64,000 nt of DNA, from assembly GCF_026262505.1 (NCBI RefSeq), contig NC_067203.1, forward strand, positions 24,471,411 to 24,535,410. Reading direction: 5' to 3'. Below the pieces are notes generated by a model that searched no databases, was not told where the DNA came from, and was given only the letters and a program-made list of their open reading frames with translations. The translations under genes and the position numbers were made by a program. The DNA is from Trichomonas vaginalis G3 (lineage: Eukaryota; Parabasalia; Trichomonadida; Trichomonadidae). This document shows positions 15,383 through 25,641 of the stretch, in pieces (the first letter of the stretch is position 1; the number at the start of each line of letters is the position of its first letter).

Positions 15383-16254
15383 TCAAGCTTGACTTTTTAC
15401 AATTTGAACTTTGTTTGCGTAGATATGAATTCTGAAAGAAGTATGAGGGTCTTGTATGACTTTATACTTCTCCCATAGTTCATATCTGTCAAACTTACCT
15501 GCCATGGACTCTTTCATAAGTTCCATGAAATCGTCTTCGGACAATCCGGGGAAAAGTAATGTCAGTAAGTATTCTTTTAACATCCTTACTTAAACTCTTT
15601 GCTGTCTGTACACAAATGACAACTGAGATGTTAAAGTGTCTGAGCTTCTTAAGAATTCGACACATATCTTGTTCTCTATTCTTTAACAAAGGATGAGAGG
15701 CGAAATCATCTAAGATAAGAAGACACCTATGAGGGTGTCTTCCAATCGTAAGATTGCAATTTCTTCGAAATGTATTCTATCTCTTTCTGTTTGTTTCTGA
15801 AGTGGTTTCTTCTCTAATATTCTCTGCATTTCCTCATTTGGGTCTTTAAACTTAGAATTTATATACTCATTTATAGCATTATACTTCAAAACTCTTCTTT
15901 GGTACTTCTTTATCCAATCTAACAACTCAGATCCTTTTATACATACTAACTTAGACTTCTTTATAATATCTTTGAACGAATTGACGGTTTGGTCAAATTG
16001 ACCAGAAGTACTACAAATGACAACTAACTCATAGAATGGGTTCTTCTCATCTAGTTCTTGTTGTTGTGCAGCCATTTTAAGATAAGTGAAAGTCTTACCC
16101 GACCCAGGTGGTGCAATTAGACCTGTTATACCATTCTGAGCAAATAAGAACTTGTCATGTATAGGTTTTATCTGAGCATTTTCTAACTTCCTCTTGTTCT
16201 TGTTTAAAACATTCTCAAATTTTTGTCAATGTCAGCAAACTTTTTTTCTAACAT
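15383..16254 (-). pseudogene. FtsK/HerA (A32-like) genome-packaging ATPase, frameshifted
   Basis: About 290 codons read in pieces. Walker A is APPGSGKT (encoded near 16095-16118), and Walker B is LLILDDFA (near 15710-15730), followed by a sensor-like ISVVICVQTAKSLSKDV. The order and length suit the Polinton packaging ATPase, which drives DNA into the capsid. At least three frame changes occur (near 16215, 15750 and 15545). The start is the ATG at 16254, divergent from the 16291 gene across 36 bp. Several independent indels favour decay over one sequencing error. Confidence 0.8.
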
Positions 16255-16290
16255 ATTTTTAGAAAAATTAAAATTTTTATCTTTTAGAAA

Positions 16291-16745
16291 ATGTCTAGCG
16301 ATTTCGCTATCTATATTCGAGACAACTTTTCGACAGCAAAACATCTGTCGACCATAAAATCTTACATAGTGTAAACAAGAAAGGTGAATTTGTTCTAAAG
16401 TTCTGTTTCTGGGAATATGACAAGAACCATAAAACATTAAGCAGAGCAGTCTTAAAATTTGTCAATGACAGACTTGTTGACAGAGATGACGCCTCTTGGA
16501 GAGATGAAGTCCAACAAAACTTCTTAGAATGCAAAGAAGACACATGCGCTGTTCTTGAAGATGAAATAGAAAACAGAATAGAATGAGCTATTAAAGGACA
16601 AAGAACTTTTACATAAATATAGTTGCGCCAAATTTGACATAACTCCACCAGAAAAGAAGAAGAAAGAAGAAAGAAAGAAAAGAAAGTAGAAGAAGAGAAG
16701 AAAGAACCTGAACCAGTTCCAGAGAAAAAGAAATTTGACATGTAA
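16291..16745 (+). pseudogene. unknown Maverick protein (about 150 aa), frameshifted
   Basis: Starts MSSDFAIYIRDNFSTAKH; the frame then changes near 16345 to KKGEFVLKFCFWEYDKNHKT and LVDRDDASWRDEVQQN, changes again near 16585 into KFDITPPEKKKKEERKK, and ends in KKEPEPVPEKKKFDM. Three pieces in different frames with coherent composition make a single broken gene more likely than separate genes. No family recognised. Confidence 0.5.
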
Positions 16746-16761
16746 AAATAAAATTTTATTT

Positions 16762-17181
16762 TTAGAACATTTCTGGGTCAATGTCAATGTTCTCTTCCTC
16801 TTTAGGAGCAAACACTGGCTTAGACTCTAAAATCTTTTTACCCAATTTACCTTGAACTTCTACAACTTTAGACTCATAATATTCATAGTCGTCTGCTTTC
16901 TTTGGTTCATAAGGTATAACAAGTTTGTATGCTTTGCCTTCTTTAAGGTTTGAGAACCTTCTGTCAAAACTTTCTTTGACTGTTAACAAACCTTCTATGT
17001 CTAAGTCTTCAAATTTCGCACCATTTTTAGTCACAATAGCAAACTTAACTGGTTCGATGTTCCAAACTTTGCTGAATGAAGACTTTTCAAAATGGTAGAA
17101 GTAAACATTCAAATATGTGAATGGGTCTAGTTCTTCTTTAAGTCCTGACATGTACTTGTTTACTGAGATGAATTTTGCCAT
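16762..17181 (-). CDS. Maverick protein (139 aa), unknown
   Basis: Starts MAKFISVNKYMSGLKEEL, contains aromatic and basic residues (YLNVYFYHFEKSSFSKVW, YKLVIPYEPKKADDYEYYE) and ends in an acidic tail (EEENIDIDPEMF). An acidic tail after a small beta-rich-looking domain is a common plan for single-strand DNA-binding proteins, and it sits beside the helicase; this is a hypothesis only. The frame is intact. Confidence 0.6.
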   Translation of the reverse strand: MAKFISVNKYMSGLKEELDPFTYLNVYFYHFEKSSFSKVWNIEPVKFAIVTKNGAKFEDLDIEGLLTVKESFDRRFSNLKEGKAYKLVIPYEPKKADDYEYYESKVVEVQGKLGKKILESKPVFAPKEEENIDIDPEMF

Positions 17182-17208
17182 CTTTTCTATCGGAAAAAAA
17201 TATTTTTT

Positions 17209-18449
17209 TTAAAATTTACTCAAAAAATTTTTCTTTGTATATACACCATTCTGAACATCTAAAAGACTTTTGACATTTGCCAAGAATGTTCGTTTAGACG
17301 CTGTCATATAACCATATTCTTGACAATATTGTTTATACGAATCGTACAATGACCTTTCATCTAAACACTCAAAGTCAGTTTCATCTATGAACAGTTCATA
17401 TACACTCTTGTTTGCTTCTAACAATGTTTGTCTCTCTTCGGTATGTGGAATTTGTCTTGGATTGAACTTAGAAATATCTAATGTCATAAAATATGAGAAC
17501 AAGTGGTTGTAAAAGTCAGATGTCAAAGTTTCTGCTAAGTCGTCAAAATATTCTGTATCTTGCATATGAGAATCTGACGTTCTGACAACTACATATCTTC
17601 TGTCAGAACTTTCTAACTTCATCGGAACAGCATTGTTTGAAACCATAATGAAGTTTGCAACATTTTCACAAACTCTTTGGTCTTTATACTTTCTTTCAAC
17701 AACTCCAACTTTGTCTGTTATAAGACTCTTCAAAGCATCTGAGTTCAAAACTTTTGTTGTATCTATACTTTGAAGTTCGTTACATACTATAAGTTTCATA
17801 TTCTCTATTGAGGAGTTAAACTTGCCACAGATGTTTTCTAAGTTTGTCATATTCGGTTCGAATAACCTTCTAACAGTTTGCACAAAATATCTGTAAAGAA
17901 TGTGTTCTTACCAGTTCCTTGTTTTCCAATTATAATGAGAGCAGTTTCATTTTTAGCACTTGGATGTTGTAAGATGTTTGCAAACCAACATAAGATATAC
18001 TCATAGACTCTTTCGTTTCCATTGCATATAATTTCTTTGACATGGTCTAACCAAGCTTCTATAATATTTTCTTTCCATTCTACTTGTTCATATTTATATC
18101 CAGTGAAGATAGAATAGAAGTTTGGAGAAGGTGTATAGAACTTTATACCTCGAACTGAAAAATCTTCTAACTTTGACAATAAGATATCCCAAGCATCTAA
18201 CATCTTCATGCCAACTTGTACGACTTTTATTTTCTTAAGTTTCTGTCTACATTCTTGTTCTGAAACTATTGTTGCTCTTGGTTTGTTAAAGACAACATCC
18301 CATTCTTTCATAACATAACATTCTGGGGCAGAGTCGACATAAATGACTAAACGTTTCAAATTCTCGACTGCTTTGTTATAGTCTCGAAATGGACACATAT
18401 TTCTGAATGCTTGGAAGTCATAAAAATCTGAAACATCTATTCTGTACAT
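17209..18449 (-). pseudogene. superfamily 3 helicase (D5-like), one frameshift
   Basis: About 413 codons. The first frame (18449-17847) ends just after Walker A, IIIGKQGTGKNTFF. The second (17883-17209) holds Walker B-like MKLIVCNELQ and motif C-like NFIMVSNNAVPM, plus an Arg pair SSDRRYVVV that could be the arginine finger. This matches SF3 replicative helicases of polinton-like and large DNA viruses. The frames overlap, so one frame change in 17847-17883 explains the split. No primase domain is visible N-terminally. The leader TTTTTATAAAAATG is the same as that of the polymerase. Confidence 0.8.
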
Positions 18450-18478
18450 TTTTATAAAAATAAAAAAAATATTTTTTT

Positions 18479-19276
18479 TTATTCTTGACTTTGTTGTTGC
18501 ATTTGTTGCATTTGTTGTTCTTGAGCTATTTGTTGTTGAAGTTGTTCTTGTAATACAATACTTTCACCAGTTGCATCTTCCAATTCGAAACTTTCTGCCG
18601 TCATTGACAAATACATAGGACATAAAAGTTTTACAGGAACAAAGTTTGCGTCAACTAATGTCAACGTTATACTTGCCAAAGTGTTTGAGTTCACTAAGGT
18701 TGAAAATTCTGCATTCGAATGAACAATAGGCAAACCAGCAGAGAAAGTATTGTTTATACGCATAAGTATCTTTTGGTCATAATAGTTTCTGTCGACATTC
18801 GAATAACACTTTGAACCTAAGTTTGAAACAATATATAAGATTGGTGTGCTTAATGTCAATGGAATAGACATTCCTTGTATGACACCTTTTCCTGTTATAG
18901 GAAACTGTTGGTAGTAAAAACCAGAAATAAGTTTTGTATTATAGCTCATATCGTTTATAGTAAACTCAGTCGGACATCCAAACATAATGAAACCTGCTCT
19001 AGTTGCAGCACATGTTACACCCGTACTTAAAGTATTAAATAAGTCAACAAAACCTGTTGGTGGTATATCTGAGTAAGTATCTTCAAAGGAGTATTTTTTA
19101 CCATTCACAACAATAAAGTCTTCTGGTGTCAAAAGAGCAAAACAGGCTTTAGTCGTCATTGTGTTTAAGGTTAGTTTACAATATCGTCCTTGAGGACTTT
19201 GTAAGTTTGTTGTTATAGAATTATATGACTCAGGGTTTTTAGTCGTAATAGTATAAACCATTATGTCTTCTGCCAT
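18479..19276 (-). CDS. probable minor capsid (penton-like) protein
   Basis: 265 aa, rich in beta-forming Thr, Ser and aromatic residues (FALLTPEDFIVVNGKKY, GKGVIQGMSIPLTLSTPILYIV, ITLTLVDANFVPVKLL), with a Gln-rich C-terminal tail (QQQIAQEQQMQQMQQQ). Size and position near the major capsid gene fit the Polinton minor capsid or penton protein (single jelly roll). No diagnostic motif is available by eye, so the call rests on context and composition. The frame is intact. Confidence 0.6.
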   Translation of the reverse strand: MAEDIMVYTITTKNPESYNSITTNLQSPQGRYCKLTLNTMTTKACFALLTPEDFIVVNGKKYSFEDTYSDIPPTGFVDLFNTLSTGVTCAATRAGFIMFGCPTEFTINDMSYNTKLISGFYYQQFPITGKGVIQGMSIPLTLSTPILYIVSNLGSKCYSNVDRNYYDQKILMRINNTFSAGLPIVHSNAEFSTLVNSNTLASITLTLVDANFVPVKLLCPMYLSMTAESFELEDATGESIVLQEQLQQQIAQEQQMQQMQQQSQE

Positions 19277-19324
19277 TTACTTAGCAAATAAATTTTAATG
19301 AAATGTTGTGGTCGTCAAATATTT

Positions 19325-19815
19325 TTATGACGTCTGGGAAACTATATTTAAGTTCAACGTTTCACCTCCTTTCATAACGTATATCTTGTCAATGACATTA
19401 TATGAAACACCACAGCAACTAATGTCGGGTTCTATTTCTTTGATGTTTATATCGTCTGCCTCTGTCAAAAGTTTCAATAGTTCTTTCAAACTTCATGAGG
19501 TGCAATGACATATGAGTTCACTTTTACAGGGTTGTGTTCGACCAAGTTTAACATTATACCTAAAGCTTGACAAATCTTCTCCTGAGTTTGAAGTTTGTCT
19601 TTCAGTTGTTGGTAGTCGTTTCGAATATCTGCAACAGAACTTAAGTCTCTGTTAACTTCAGGATATGTTGGTTGTTCTTTTACAGGAACAATTGTTATAC
19701 CATCTTCGTCTTCGTATGGTTTCCCCACTTCAACATCTCTGTCTTTGACATTGACAATAACACTTTGACTGTTTGTTTGAGTTGGTGAATTTAACTTCAC
19801 ATCTGCCACCGCCAT
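19325..19815 (-). pseudogene. unknown Maverick protein (about 163 aa), frameshifted
   Basis: Starts MAVADVKLNSPTQTNSQSVIV, contains a helical part DYQQLKDKLQTQEKICQAL and NSYVIAPHE, where the frame stops at 19486. Another frame then continues coherently (SLKELLKLLTEADDINIKE, CGVSYNVIDKIYVMKGGE) to a stop at 19325. I infer one gene with a single indel near 19490. No family recognised. Confidence 0.5.
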
Positions 19816-19877
19816 TAAACCTTTTGAAACACTACGCTTCTATTTTTCGGAAATGACATTTTACTTAGAATAAAAAG

Positions 19878-20294
19878 ATGGACGTATTCGATATCTCTTC
19901 GAATTGAAGCAGAACAAAGTTTACACACACAAACAATACAAATACATTGACAGAATAGTTCTTTACAAACAATGGAAAATGTTATAGAATAGCAGTCTTT
20001 GCTGAACCAAAATATTTTCATAAAGCAAAGAAAGTTGGTATAACTGAAATGGTGAAAGTTCTTGAAGCAGACAAAAATATAACAACAAAACTTACAGATA
20101 TTTCTAAAGGTAAGTTTATCTTACAATATTATGTCAAAACTGGCGTACTGTCAATATTTGACGGAGAGAAGTCAGTTCAAGAACAACTTACTGACCTGCT
20201 GCCAAAATCTGCTCGATGGAAGCTGTCGTTATGCCAATCTGAGGAGCCCCAGCAGGTTTCATCGAACGAATCTTCAAAAGAGCATCTTCCGTGA
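19878..20294 (+). pseudogene. unknown Maverick protein, frameshifted, overlaps capsid 3' end
   Basis: ATG at 19878 (MDVFDISSN), then two frame changes before NNGKCYRIAVFAEPKYFHKA, VKVLEADKNITTKLTD and LQYYVKTGVLSIFDGEK. The final frame stops at 20294, overlapping the antisense 3' end of the capsid gene by about 100 bp. The true stop may have been nearer 20190. A small beta-rich protein is suggested; no family recognised. Confidence 0.4.
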
Positions 20295-21793
20295 AAAGTG
20301 CTATTGGTTTTGTAAACTTCTTTGCTTCAATTCATCTGGACCGTCTCTGTCACCAGTATATTGTATTTGTACAGTACCAACAGTTGAAATACCACCCATA
20401 AAGTCTTCTGAGTCAGCAAATGGAATGCCAAGCCAAAAGTTTGAACGGTCTCCATTTGTATATTGAGTTTTTTGACCTCCTGTATGAGTCCATACTTTCA
20501 CATATGGCATAATAGAACTTTGCATTTCAGGGTTAATGGTTGTTGTGAAGTTGTTGTTAAAGTTCATAGCATCTAATGTCAAGTTGTATGACCTCATATC
20601 CTCAACTGTAGAATATTCTTCTCTTGGATAATATTTGCCATCTATGTTTATATGATATTTAATACCAGGGTTGTAGAAACAAGAATAGTCATTTATAGTT
20701 CGTCTGAACAGTACAAACATAGTATCTGCATGTTTCATTGCAGTTGTTAAAGCAATATCTGTTCTTGCACCTCGGTCAGACTTTGGTTTCCAACTTCACC
20801 TGCAAAGTCTTTGACAGATATTTGGTGTATAGGGAACATAAGTGGAACTGCAATATATTTGGCAGCTAAAGCATTTGAAATATCTGGGTCCAACATATAG
20901 ACTGCAAGTCTGCTTTCTATTCTCTTGCATTCAAACTTTTCGCATGTGAACTTAACTGGGTCCCAAGCAGTTCCAGCAGCATTGAAATAATAGTTTACTT
21001 CAGTGTTGAGGTTTGAGAAACCAAAGTCTAAGTCAACTTTGTCTTTGCAAAATTCGGCGAATGACGTTTTATTTGTTCCCTTTACGTCTGTAAGAGTGAA
21101 TGGGTCTTGTGTTGGTGCAATGACTAAGTTATTTTTGCTTGGAGTAAGTTCGATAGAAATTTTTCCTGCCCAGTTTGGCAAGTATCTTAAAAACCTGAAG
21201 ATGAGGAAAGATGACAAAGGAACTCTAAGTTTCAGTTTTACTTTAGTGGCAGCAGTTCCATCTGAACCAGAAAGGTTAACATAAACTCCTGGAACGTTAG
21301 GGTCAAGTCTTCTTATTTTCTCAATAGTTGCATACTGGTCTGTTTGTTCTCTAGCTTGTGGTTGTACTGAGTTTCTCAAAGCGAACCATTCATAGTTTGC
21401 CCATGTTACTGTTTGAACTAAGTCAGAGTTAGAATATATCTTATATCCCATGAAAACTTCTGGAGCATATTGGTATCCGACATAGAAAATTCCATTGCAA
21501 CCTTTCTTGTCAGACAACTTGGCAGAAGGTTTTATTTCAATGTCTTGTTCCACGTATAAGAATGAGTTGTCAATAGAAATAATATGAAACCTGTCGCAAG
21601 CAATATCTACTGTTGTTGAAGAACCTTCTCCAAACTCACCTACGTTTCCATAAGAAACAGCAGTTGTATATTCGTAAGTTCCAGGAACTATTTCTGACCT
21701 TCTAATGGCATTGTCGCATTCGTTATACCATTCGGAAACATTTCCGTTCATGGCATCCAAAACTGTTGGCGTTATATTCTGAGCGGCGTACAT
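20188..21793 (-). pseudogene. major capsid protein, double jelly-roll type, frameshifted
   Basis: About 535 codons in three frames, the expected length for a Polinton major capsid protein. The N-terminal frame (21793-20747) contains VPLSSFLIFRFLRYLPNW and KISIELTPSKNN, a pattern at the end of jelly roll 1 in this family. The second (20738-20301) contains KVWTHTGGQKTQYTNGD and WLGIPFADSEDF. The C-terminal frame runs through EDALLKIRSMKPAGAP to a stop at 20188. Frame changes lie near 20785 and 20330. The start follows TATTTTTACCCATATGAAATG, one of the core-gene motifs. The assignment is by length, context and pattern. Confidence 0.75.
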
Positions 21794-21946
21794 TTCATAT
21801 GGGTAAAAATATAGAATAGTTGGATTTATGTGTCATAATAGAACCCACTCGTACCAAGCTTTACTTTCTTCCTGACTGAGTTTTTAACTCTTCTTTTTCC
21901 TTCATTGCCACTACTTTCACTAGATGAAGTTACTTCTTCACTACTT

Positions 21947-24592
21947 TCACTTTGTTCTACTCTTCTTCTTTGGTGTCGCTTTTGGTAACTTGCCCTCTGC
22001 TTCAAGTTGTTGCATCTTTGCCTCATGTTCACCTAGTATGTTGTAAATTTCCCATGTCCTTTTTGCCTTTGGGCTCTGGTCGCCCATCTCAGGTAACCAA
22101 TATCCTAGAAAGATTTTGTCATAGTTTGTATTTGAGTCTTCGCGTATTGTTTGCATGACTCTTTCCTGAGTTTCCGGTTCAAGCTCTTCAAATATAGCTT
22201 GTCCATATGGAATATGCTCGTTTCCAAATATATGTTTTTGTAGCCATTCTGGTTTTCTTTCCATGTTACCAATAATATCTTTTGTGAATGGGAAAGCTTT
22301 TACCCAATGTTTCAGTCTTGCGTCATTTATTTCTGTAGTTGGTTTTATTTTGTCAAGGAACATGTTTTTCAATACTAACATTTCATTTGGTACTGTCCAT
22401 TTGAGTTTTCTTAAATATTCATCCCTTCTCAGTTCATTGTCTGCAAAGTAAGTTTTTATGACATTTTGTAAACTTTCGTTTGCAAGGTCATGTACAATAG
22501 GTTCTCTTCCTTCTATCTCCCTAACTTTCTTTCTAAACTCTTCACCAAATATACCATCTCTATGGTTCTGTGTAGTTCTTTGAGATAAATGTTCTAGAAC
22601 GTCAGGTGTTATATTTCCATCAGCCATGTTCATTTCATACTGGTCCAAAATATCTGCATGTTTCATATCTTTCAATGGCATTAAAGCCGCGCTGAAAATA
22701 CCAGCTATATCTGGTTCACCATTCACTTCCATTGCGTCTACAACTTCTTGGAATTGTGGTTGTAAGTTTATGAACCACCTATCCGGATTAGCTTTATGAC
22801 CCCATCTCATTGTAGTTCCATAGTCTGCAGAAACAAAAGTAGGTTTGTTTCCATATTGGTTAGGTTCTGAATGAACTTTAAACAATGTTTCATTTCTATA
22901 TGTTTTGTTGAAATTTAACCTTTTATTTTCACCGAGTTCAGCCAAAGATTGAACGTTATATGGTCGTAAGTAAAAAGGATTGTTGTATTTGCGTACATTT
23001 TCTTTCAGTACTTCCATTCTATGCTGAATATTTTCATCTGATGTTGGAGTCTTTTGTATGTCGGCGAACATTTTTCGATATTCTTCTACTATGTCAGCCG
23101 AATTTTTCTTAGACTCTTGGAAAGATTCCATATTCTCCGCATACTCTTGTTGAGGGTCAAGATTTTTCGGCTGTTCCAAATCTTCATCTAGTTCTGTGAA
23201 GTTAGTTTCCAAAGGAGGGACTTGTTCGTTTCCTTCTGGCTCTTCTAGCTGTTGTTGCTGAACTATTTCTTCCATGTCTGGTTGTATCTGAACTTCTTCC
23301 TGTGGAGTTTCTTGTACCTCATCTGCTGGCATTTCATATATTCCGAGACCGTTTTTAACAAGTTCCCTATTTAAGCCATCCGCATTCATAACCCTTTCTT
23401 CTTTCGTTCCGTCTCTATTTTTTACGCGTTTCATGAAGATAGTTGAATTATCATTTATCTCTGACACCAAATATCTCGGAGTAAATTCATCCATGTCATT
23501 TGGATGATATGCTATTAAATCATATCCCTTAGCGAGCTTGTATTTTCCAGGTTTGAAATTATATCCCATTTGGTGCTGAACCATAAAGCTAAATAGGTTC
23601 GGGTCAGTATTTCCTTCCTTGAACTTTCTAATAGCTTCTTTATATCTGTCACTAAAGTCAAGAGTATCTGGGTAACCATAATTTTCCTTAAGCATTTTTA
23701 AGAATTCTTGGTTTCCTTGTTCTCTACTTCTTTTATGTCCTTGCTCTGTTTGTGGTTGTGGTGCTGGATTTTGAACTGTTGGTTGTGGTGCTGGATTTTG
23801 AACTGTTGGTTGTGGTGCAGTGTTTTGAACTGTTGGTTGTGGTGCTGGATTTTGAACTGTTGGTTGTTGTGTTGGTTGTTGTGTTGGTTGTTGTGTTGGT
23901 TTTGGTGCATGCCTGTGTCTGTGTCCATGTGACGATGTAAATGTTTTAGGTAGTCCTGGTGCAGGTGCTTCTCTTGGAGGGTTTTGGTGGTATATATAAG
24001 TTCCACCAGCTGGCACATATGTTCCATCTGCAGCATAATGTCCTACCTGACTTTTCGTTCTTAAGAAAGCATTTACTAGGTCTGTTTTGGTGTGTTGTAA
24101 CTCTTTTTCTTGACTTTCCACAACAGTTGCTCTAACGGCGTCATAGGCACTTTGAACTGCCTGTCTCGTTGCTGCATCTGTTATTTTCGTCATATTTTGT
24201 GCTACTTCTCTTAACTCGTTGTCGAAACCTTCAGACTTCAGTTTCTTTCCAGATGAGAAGTCGTTCACTAGTTTCACCTTACTATGAAGAGCTTCGAAGG
24301 CGTTCTTAAAGTCAGCATTCATTAAAGCTTCATTTGAACTGTCTTCATCCGCTTGTATTTTTGTCCTTATTGACCCTATAAGTTGGGCTGCTTTAGCGTT
24401 GGCTTGGGCATCTAACCAGTCATTATTAGCTTTTATATATTCTGCGCTTTTCATTGCCTTTTGCATGGCTGCGTCGTTATTTTTACTTTCTTGTGCTAAG
24501 TTTTCATACTGTACGGTTTGGTTTTGCAACTGTAAAAGTTTTTCTGCCTTTACATTTGCTTCAACTTCTTTTTTATACTCATCGCTATCCAT
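21947..24592 (-). CDS. large Maverick structural-type protein (881 aa), unknown
   Basis: The N-terminal 200 residues are helical and charged with Ala/Gln/Asn. Residues about 225-280 are a Pro/Gln repeat region (PTQQ, then VQNPAPQPT units). The rest mixes folded-looking parts (YLVSEINDNSTIFMKRVKNR, TFVSADYGTTMRWGHKANP) with acidic linkers. It ends in PKKKSRTK at 21947. A continuing frame at 21826-21960 (SESSEEVTSSSESSGNEGKR, KNSVRKKVKLG) looks like the true acidic/basic tail after a small indel. No family recognised; the size and its place after the capsid gene suggest an internal virion or tegument-like protein (inference). Confidence 0.7.
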   Translation of the reverse strand: MDSDEYKKEVEANVKAEKLLQLQNQTVQYENLAQESKNNDAAMQKAMKSAEYIKANNDWLDAQANAKAAQLIGSIRTKIQADEDSSNEALMNADFKNAFEALHSKVKLVNDFSSGKKLKSEGFDNELREVAQNMTKITDAATRQAVQSAYDAVRATVVESQEKELQHTKTDLVNAFLRTKSQVGHYAADGTYVPAGGTYIYHQNPPREAPAPGLPKTFTSSHGHRHRHAPKPTQQPTQQPTQQPTVQNPAPQPTVQNTAPQPTVQNPAPQPTVQNPAPQPQTEQGHKRSREQGNQEFLKMLKENYGYPDTLDFSDRYKEAIRKFKEGNTDPNLFSFMVQHQMGYNFKPGKYKLAKGYDLIAYHPNDMDEFTPRYLVSEINDNSTIFMKRVKNRDGTKEERVMNADGLNRELVKNGLGIYEMPADEVQETPQEEVQIQPDMEEIVQQQQLEEPEGNEQVPPLETNFTELDEDLEQPKNLDPQQEYAENMESFQESKKNSADIVEEYRKMFADIQKTPTSDENIQHRMEVLKENVRKYNNPFYLRPYNVQSLAELGENKRLNFNKTYRNETLFKVHSEPNQYGNKPTFVSADYGTTMRWGHKANPDRWFINLQPQFQEVVDAMEVNGEPDIAGIFSAALMPLKDMKHADILDQYEMNMADGNITPDVLEHLSQRTTQNHRDGIFGEEFRKKVREIEGREPIVHDLANESLQNVIKTYFADNELRRDEYLRKLKWTVPNEMLVLKNMFLDKIKPTTEINDARLKHWVKAFPFTKDIIGNMERKPEWLQKHIFGNEHIPYGQAIFEELEPETQERVMQTIREDSNTNYDKIFLGYWLPEMGDQSPKAKRTWEIYNILGEHEAKMQQLEAEGKLPKATPKKKSRTK
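23752..23905 (-). repeat. Pro/Gln codon repeats inside the 881-aa gene
   Basis: About four 30-bp units coding VQNPAPQPT and three 12-bp units coding PTQQ. Neighbouring copies are nearly identical, indicating replication slippage or unequal exchange. The plus strand shows long antisense open frames here that are artefacts. Confidence 0.8.
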
Positions 24593-25169
24593 ATATGTCT
24601 TCAGGGCTTTTTTGTTTTATTTCTTCATCTTTCAGTACTTTATATTGAGTAGTATGGTTTTTCAAATTTATAACATCTTGTTCCATTTTTGCTACTTCTG
24701 CTGCTTTTTCTGACACTTTTTTCGCATATTCCTCTGTACTTAGTTCTTTCAGTTGTTCTTCTTTCTTCTTTTTCTCTACGTTTAACTCATTGAGTTTCTT
24801 TGTGTGTCTGTCATATTCTAGTTTCTTTTCGTTTTCACTTATTTGTTTCTGTATGTCTATGTTTGACTTTTTGACATCTGTTATTTGATTTTTGAGTGAA
24901 CTCAAATTCATTTGACTTTGAGGGTTATAAGCTGTTCCGTCTGCAGCTCCACCATAGCCTGCCATTTTCGCTAAAAGTGCCGCTCTTAAACCTCCACTCT
25001 GTGCACCAATAACTCGGTTTAAAAGCATAGGGTTGCTTGACATTTGTTGCAACATAGTGGGGTCATTCATCATTTGTTGTTGCAACTGTTGTTGTGGTGT
25101 CAGTTTTACTATTGGATGTTTCAATGCTCCCTTCCTCTTACGTATATTCTTACGTAGCTTACGTGGCAT
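24585..25169 (-). CDS. coiled-coil protein with basic N-terminus (194 aa)
   Basis: Starts with MPRKLRKNIRKRKGALK (strongly basic), followed by Met/Gln/Leu-rich low complexity (QQQLQQQMMNDPTMLQQMS) and a Gly/Ala segment (GLRAALLAKMAGYGG). Residues about 95-180 form a long coiled coil (KKSNIDIQKQISENEKKLEY and following). The 3' end overlaps the start of the 881-aa gene by 8 nt. The basic N-terminus could bind DNA inside the capsid, as core proteins do (inference). The leader TTCACTTAAAATG is Inr-like. Confidence 0.6.
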   Translation of the reverse strand: MPRKLRKNIRKRKGALKHPIVKLTPQQQLQQQMMNDPTMLQQMSSNPMLLNRVIGAQSGGLRAALLAKMAGYGGAADGTAYNPQSQMNLSSLKNQITDVKKSNIDIQKQISENEKKLEYDRHTKKLNELNVEKKKKEEQLKELSTEEYAKKVSEKAAEVAKMEQDVINLKNHTTQYKVLKDEEIKQKSPEDIYG

Positions 25170-25209
25170 TTTAAGTGAAGTTAAAAAGCGGTTTTTGACA
25201 GATGTTTAT

Positions 25210-25444
25210 ATGACACTTTTTGTTCAGCACAAAAAACTACTCGGTCAACGTGTTGTCAGTTTTGTAAAATAACCGTCCTATCTCATTCTATAAGGAGAAA
25301 AGGCTTCTCAAAGTATACTTCCTTGGAACGCCTGTAACTTTTCCTGTAGCGACGATAGACCCTTATTTGTCCGGACAAAGTTATACTATTTTGAGTGCTC
25401 TACAAAAAAGTCAACAGCGACGACTCTCAAAAACCGTTGTGTAA
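25210..25444 (+). pseudogene. possible small protein (about 75 aa), frameshifted
   Basis: ATG at 25210 gives MTLFVQHKKLLGQRVVSFVK and a stop at 25270; a second frame without ATG directly continues with KRLLKVYFLGTPVTFPVATI and SGQSYTILSALQKSQQRR to 25444. Composition looks protein-like and a single indel near 25265 would join them. Weak support. The rest of the gap 25170-25641 holds repeated AACCGTT strings and T/A-rich promoter-like DNA. Confidence 0.3.
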
Positions 25445-25641
25445 AAAGTTTTACCGTTGGACAAAAAAGTATATATAGAAAACAAAAAACGTTTATAGTT
25501 CATTCAATATTTGAGATGGAACGGTTTGCCAACGGTAACTATTAAATAAAATAAAAAAATAGAGGGGGTCTCCGTTGGTAAAAACCGTTTATTTTAAACT
25601 TTTCTATGAGTTGTCCGAAAAAAAACAGTTCATTTTTCATA

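Noticed and set aside
23698-24036. His/Gln-rich and Trp/Cys/Leu-rich open frames around the Pro/Gln repeats
   Set aside because: They arise from other frames of the codon repeats in the 881-aa gene.
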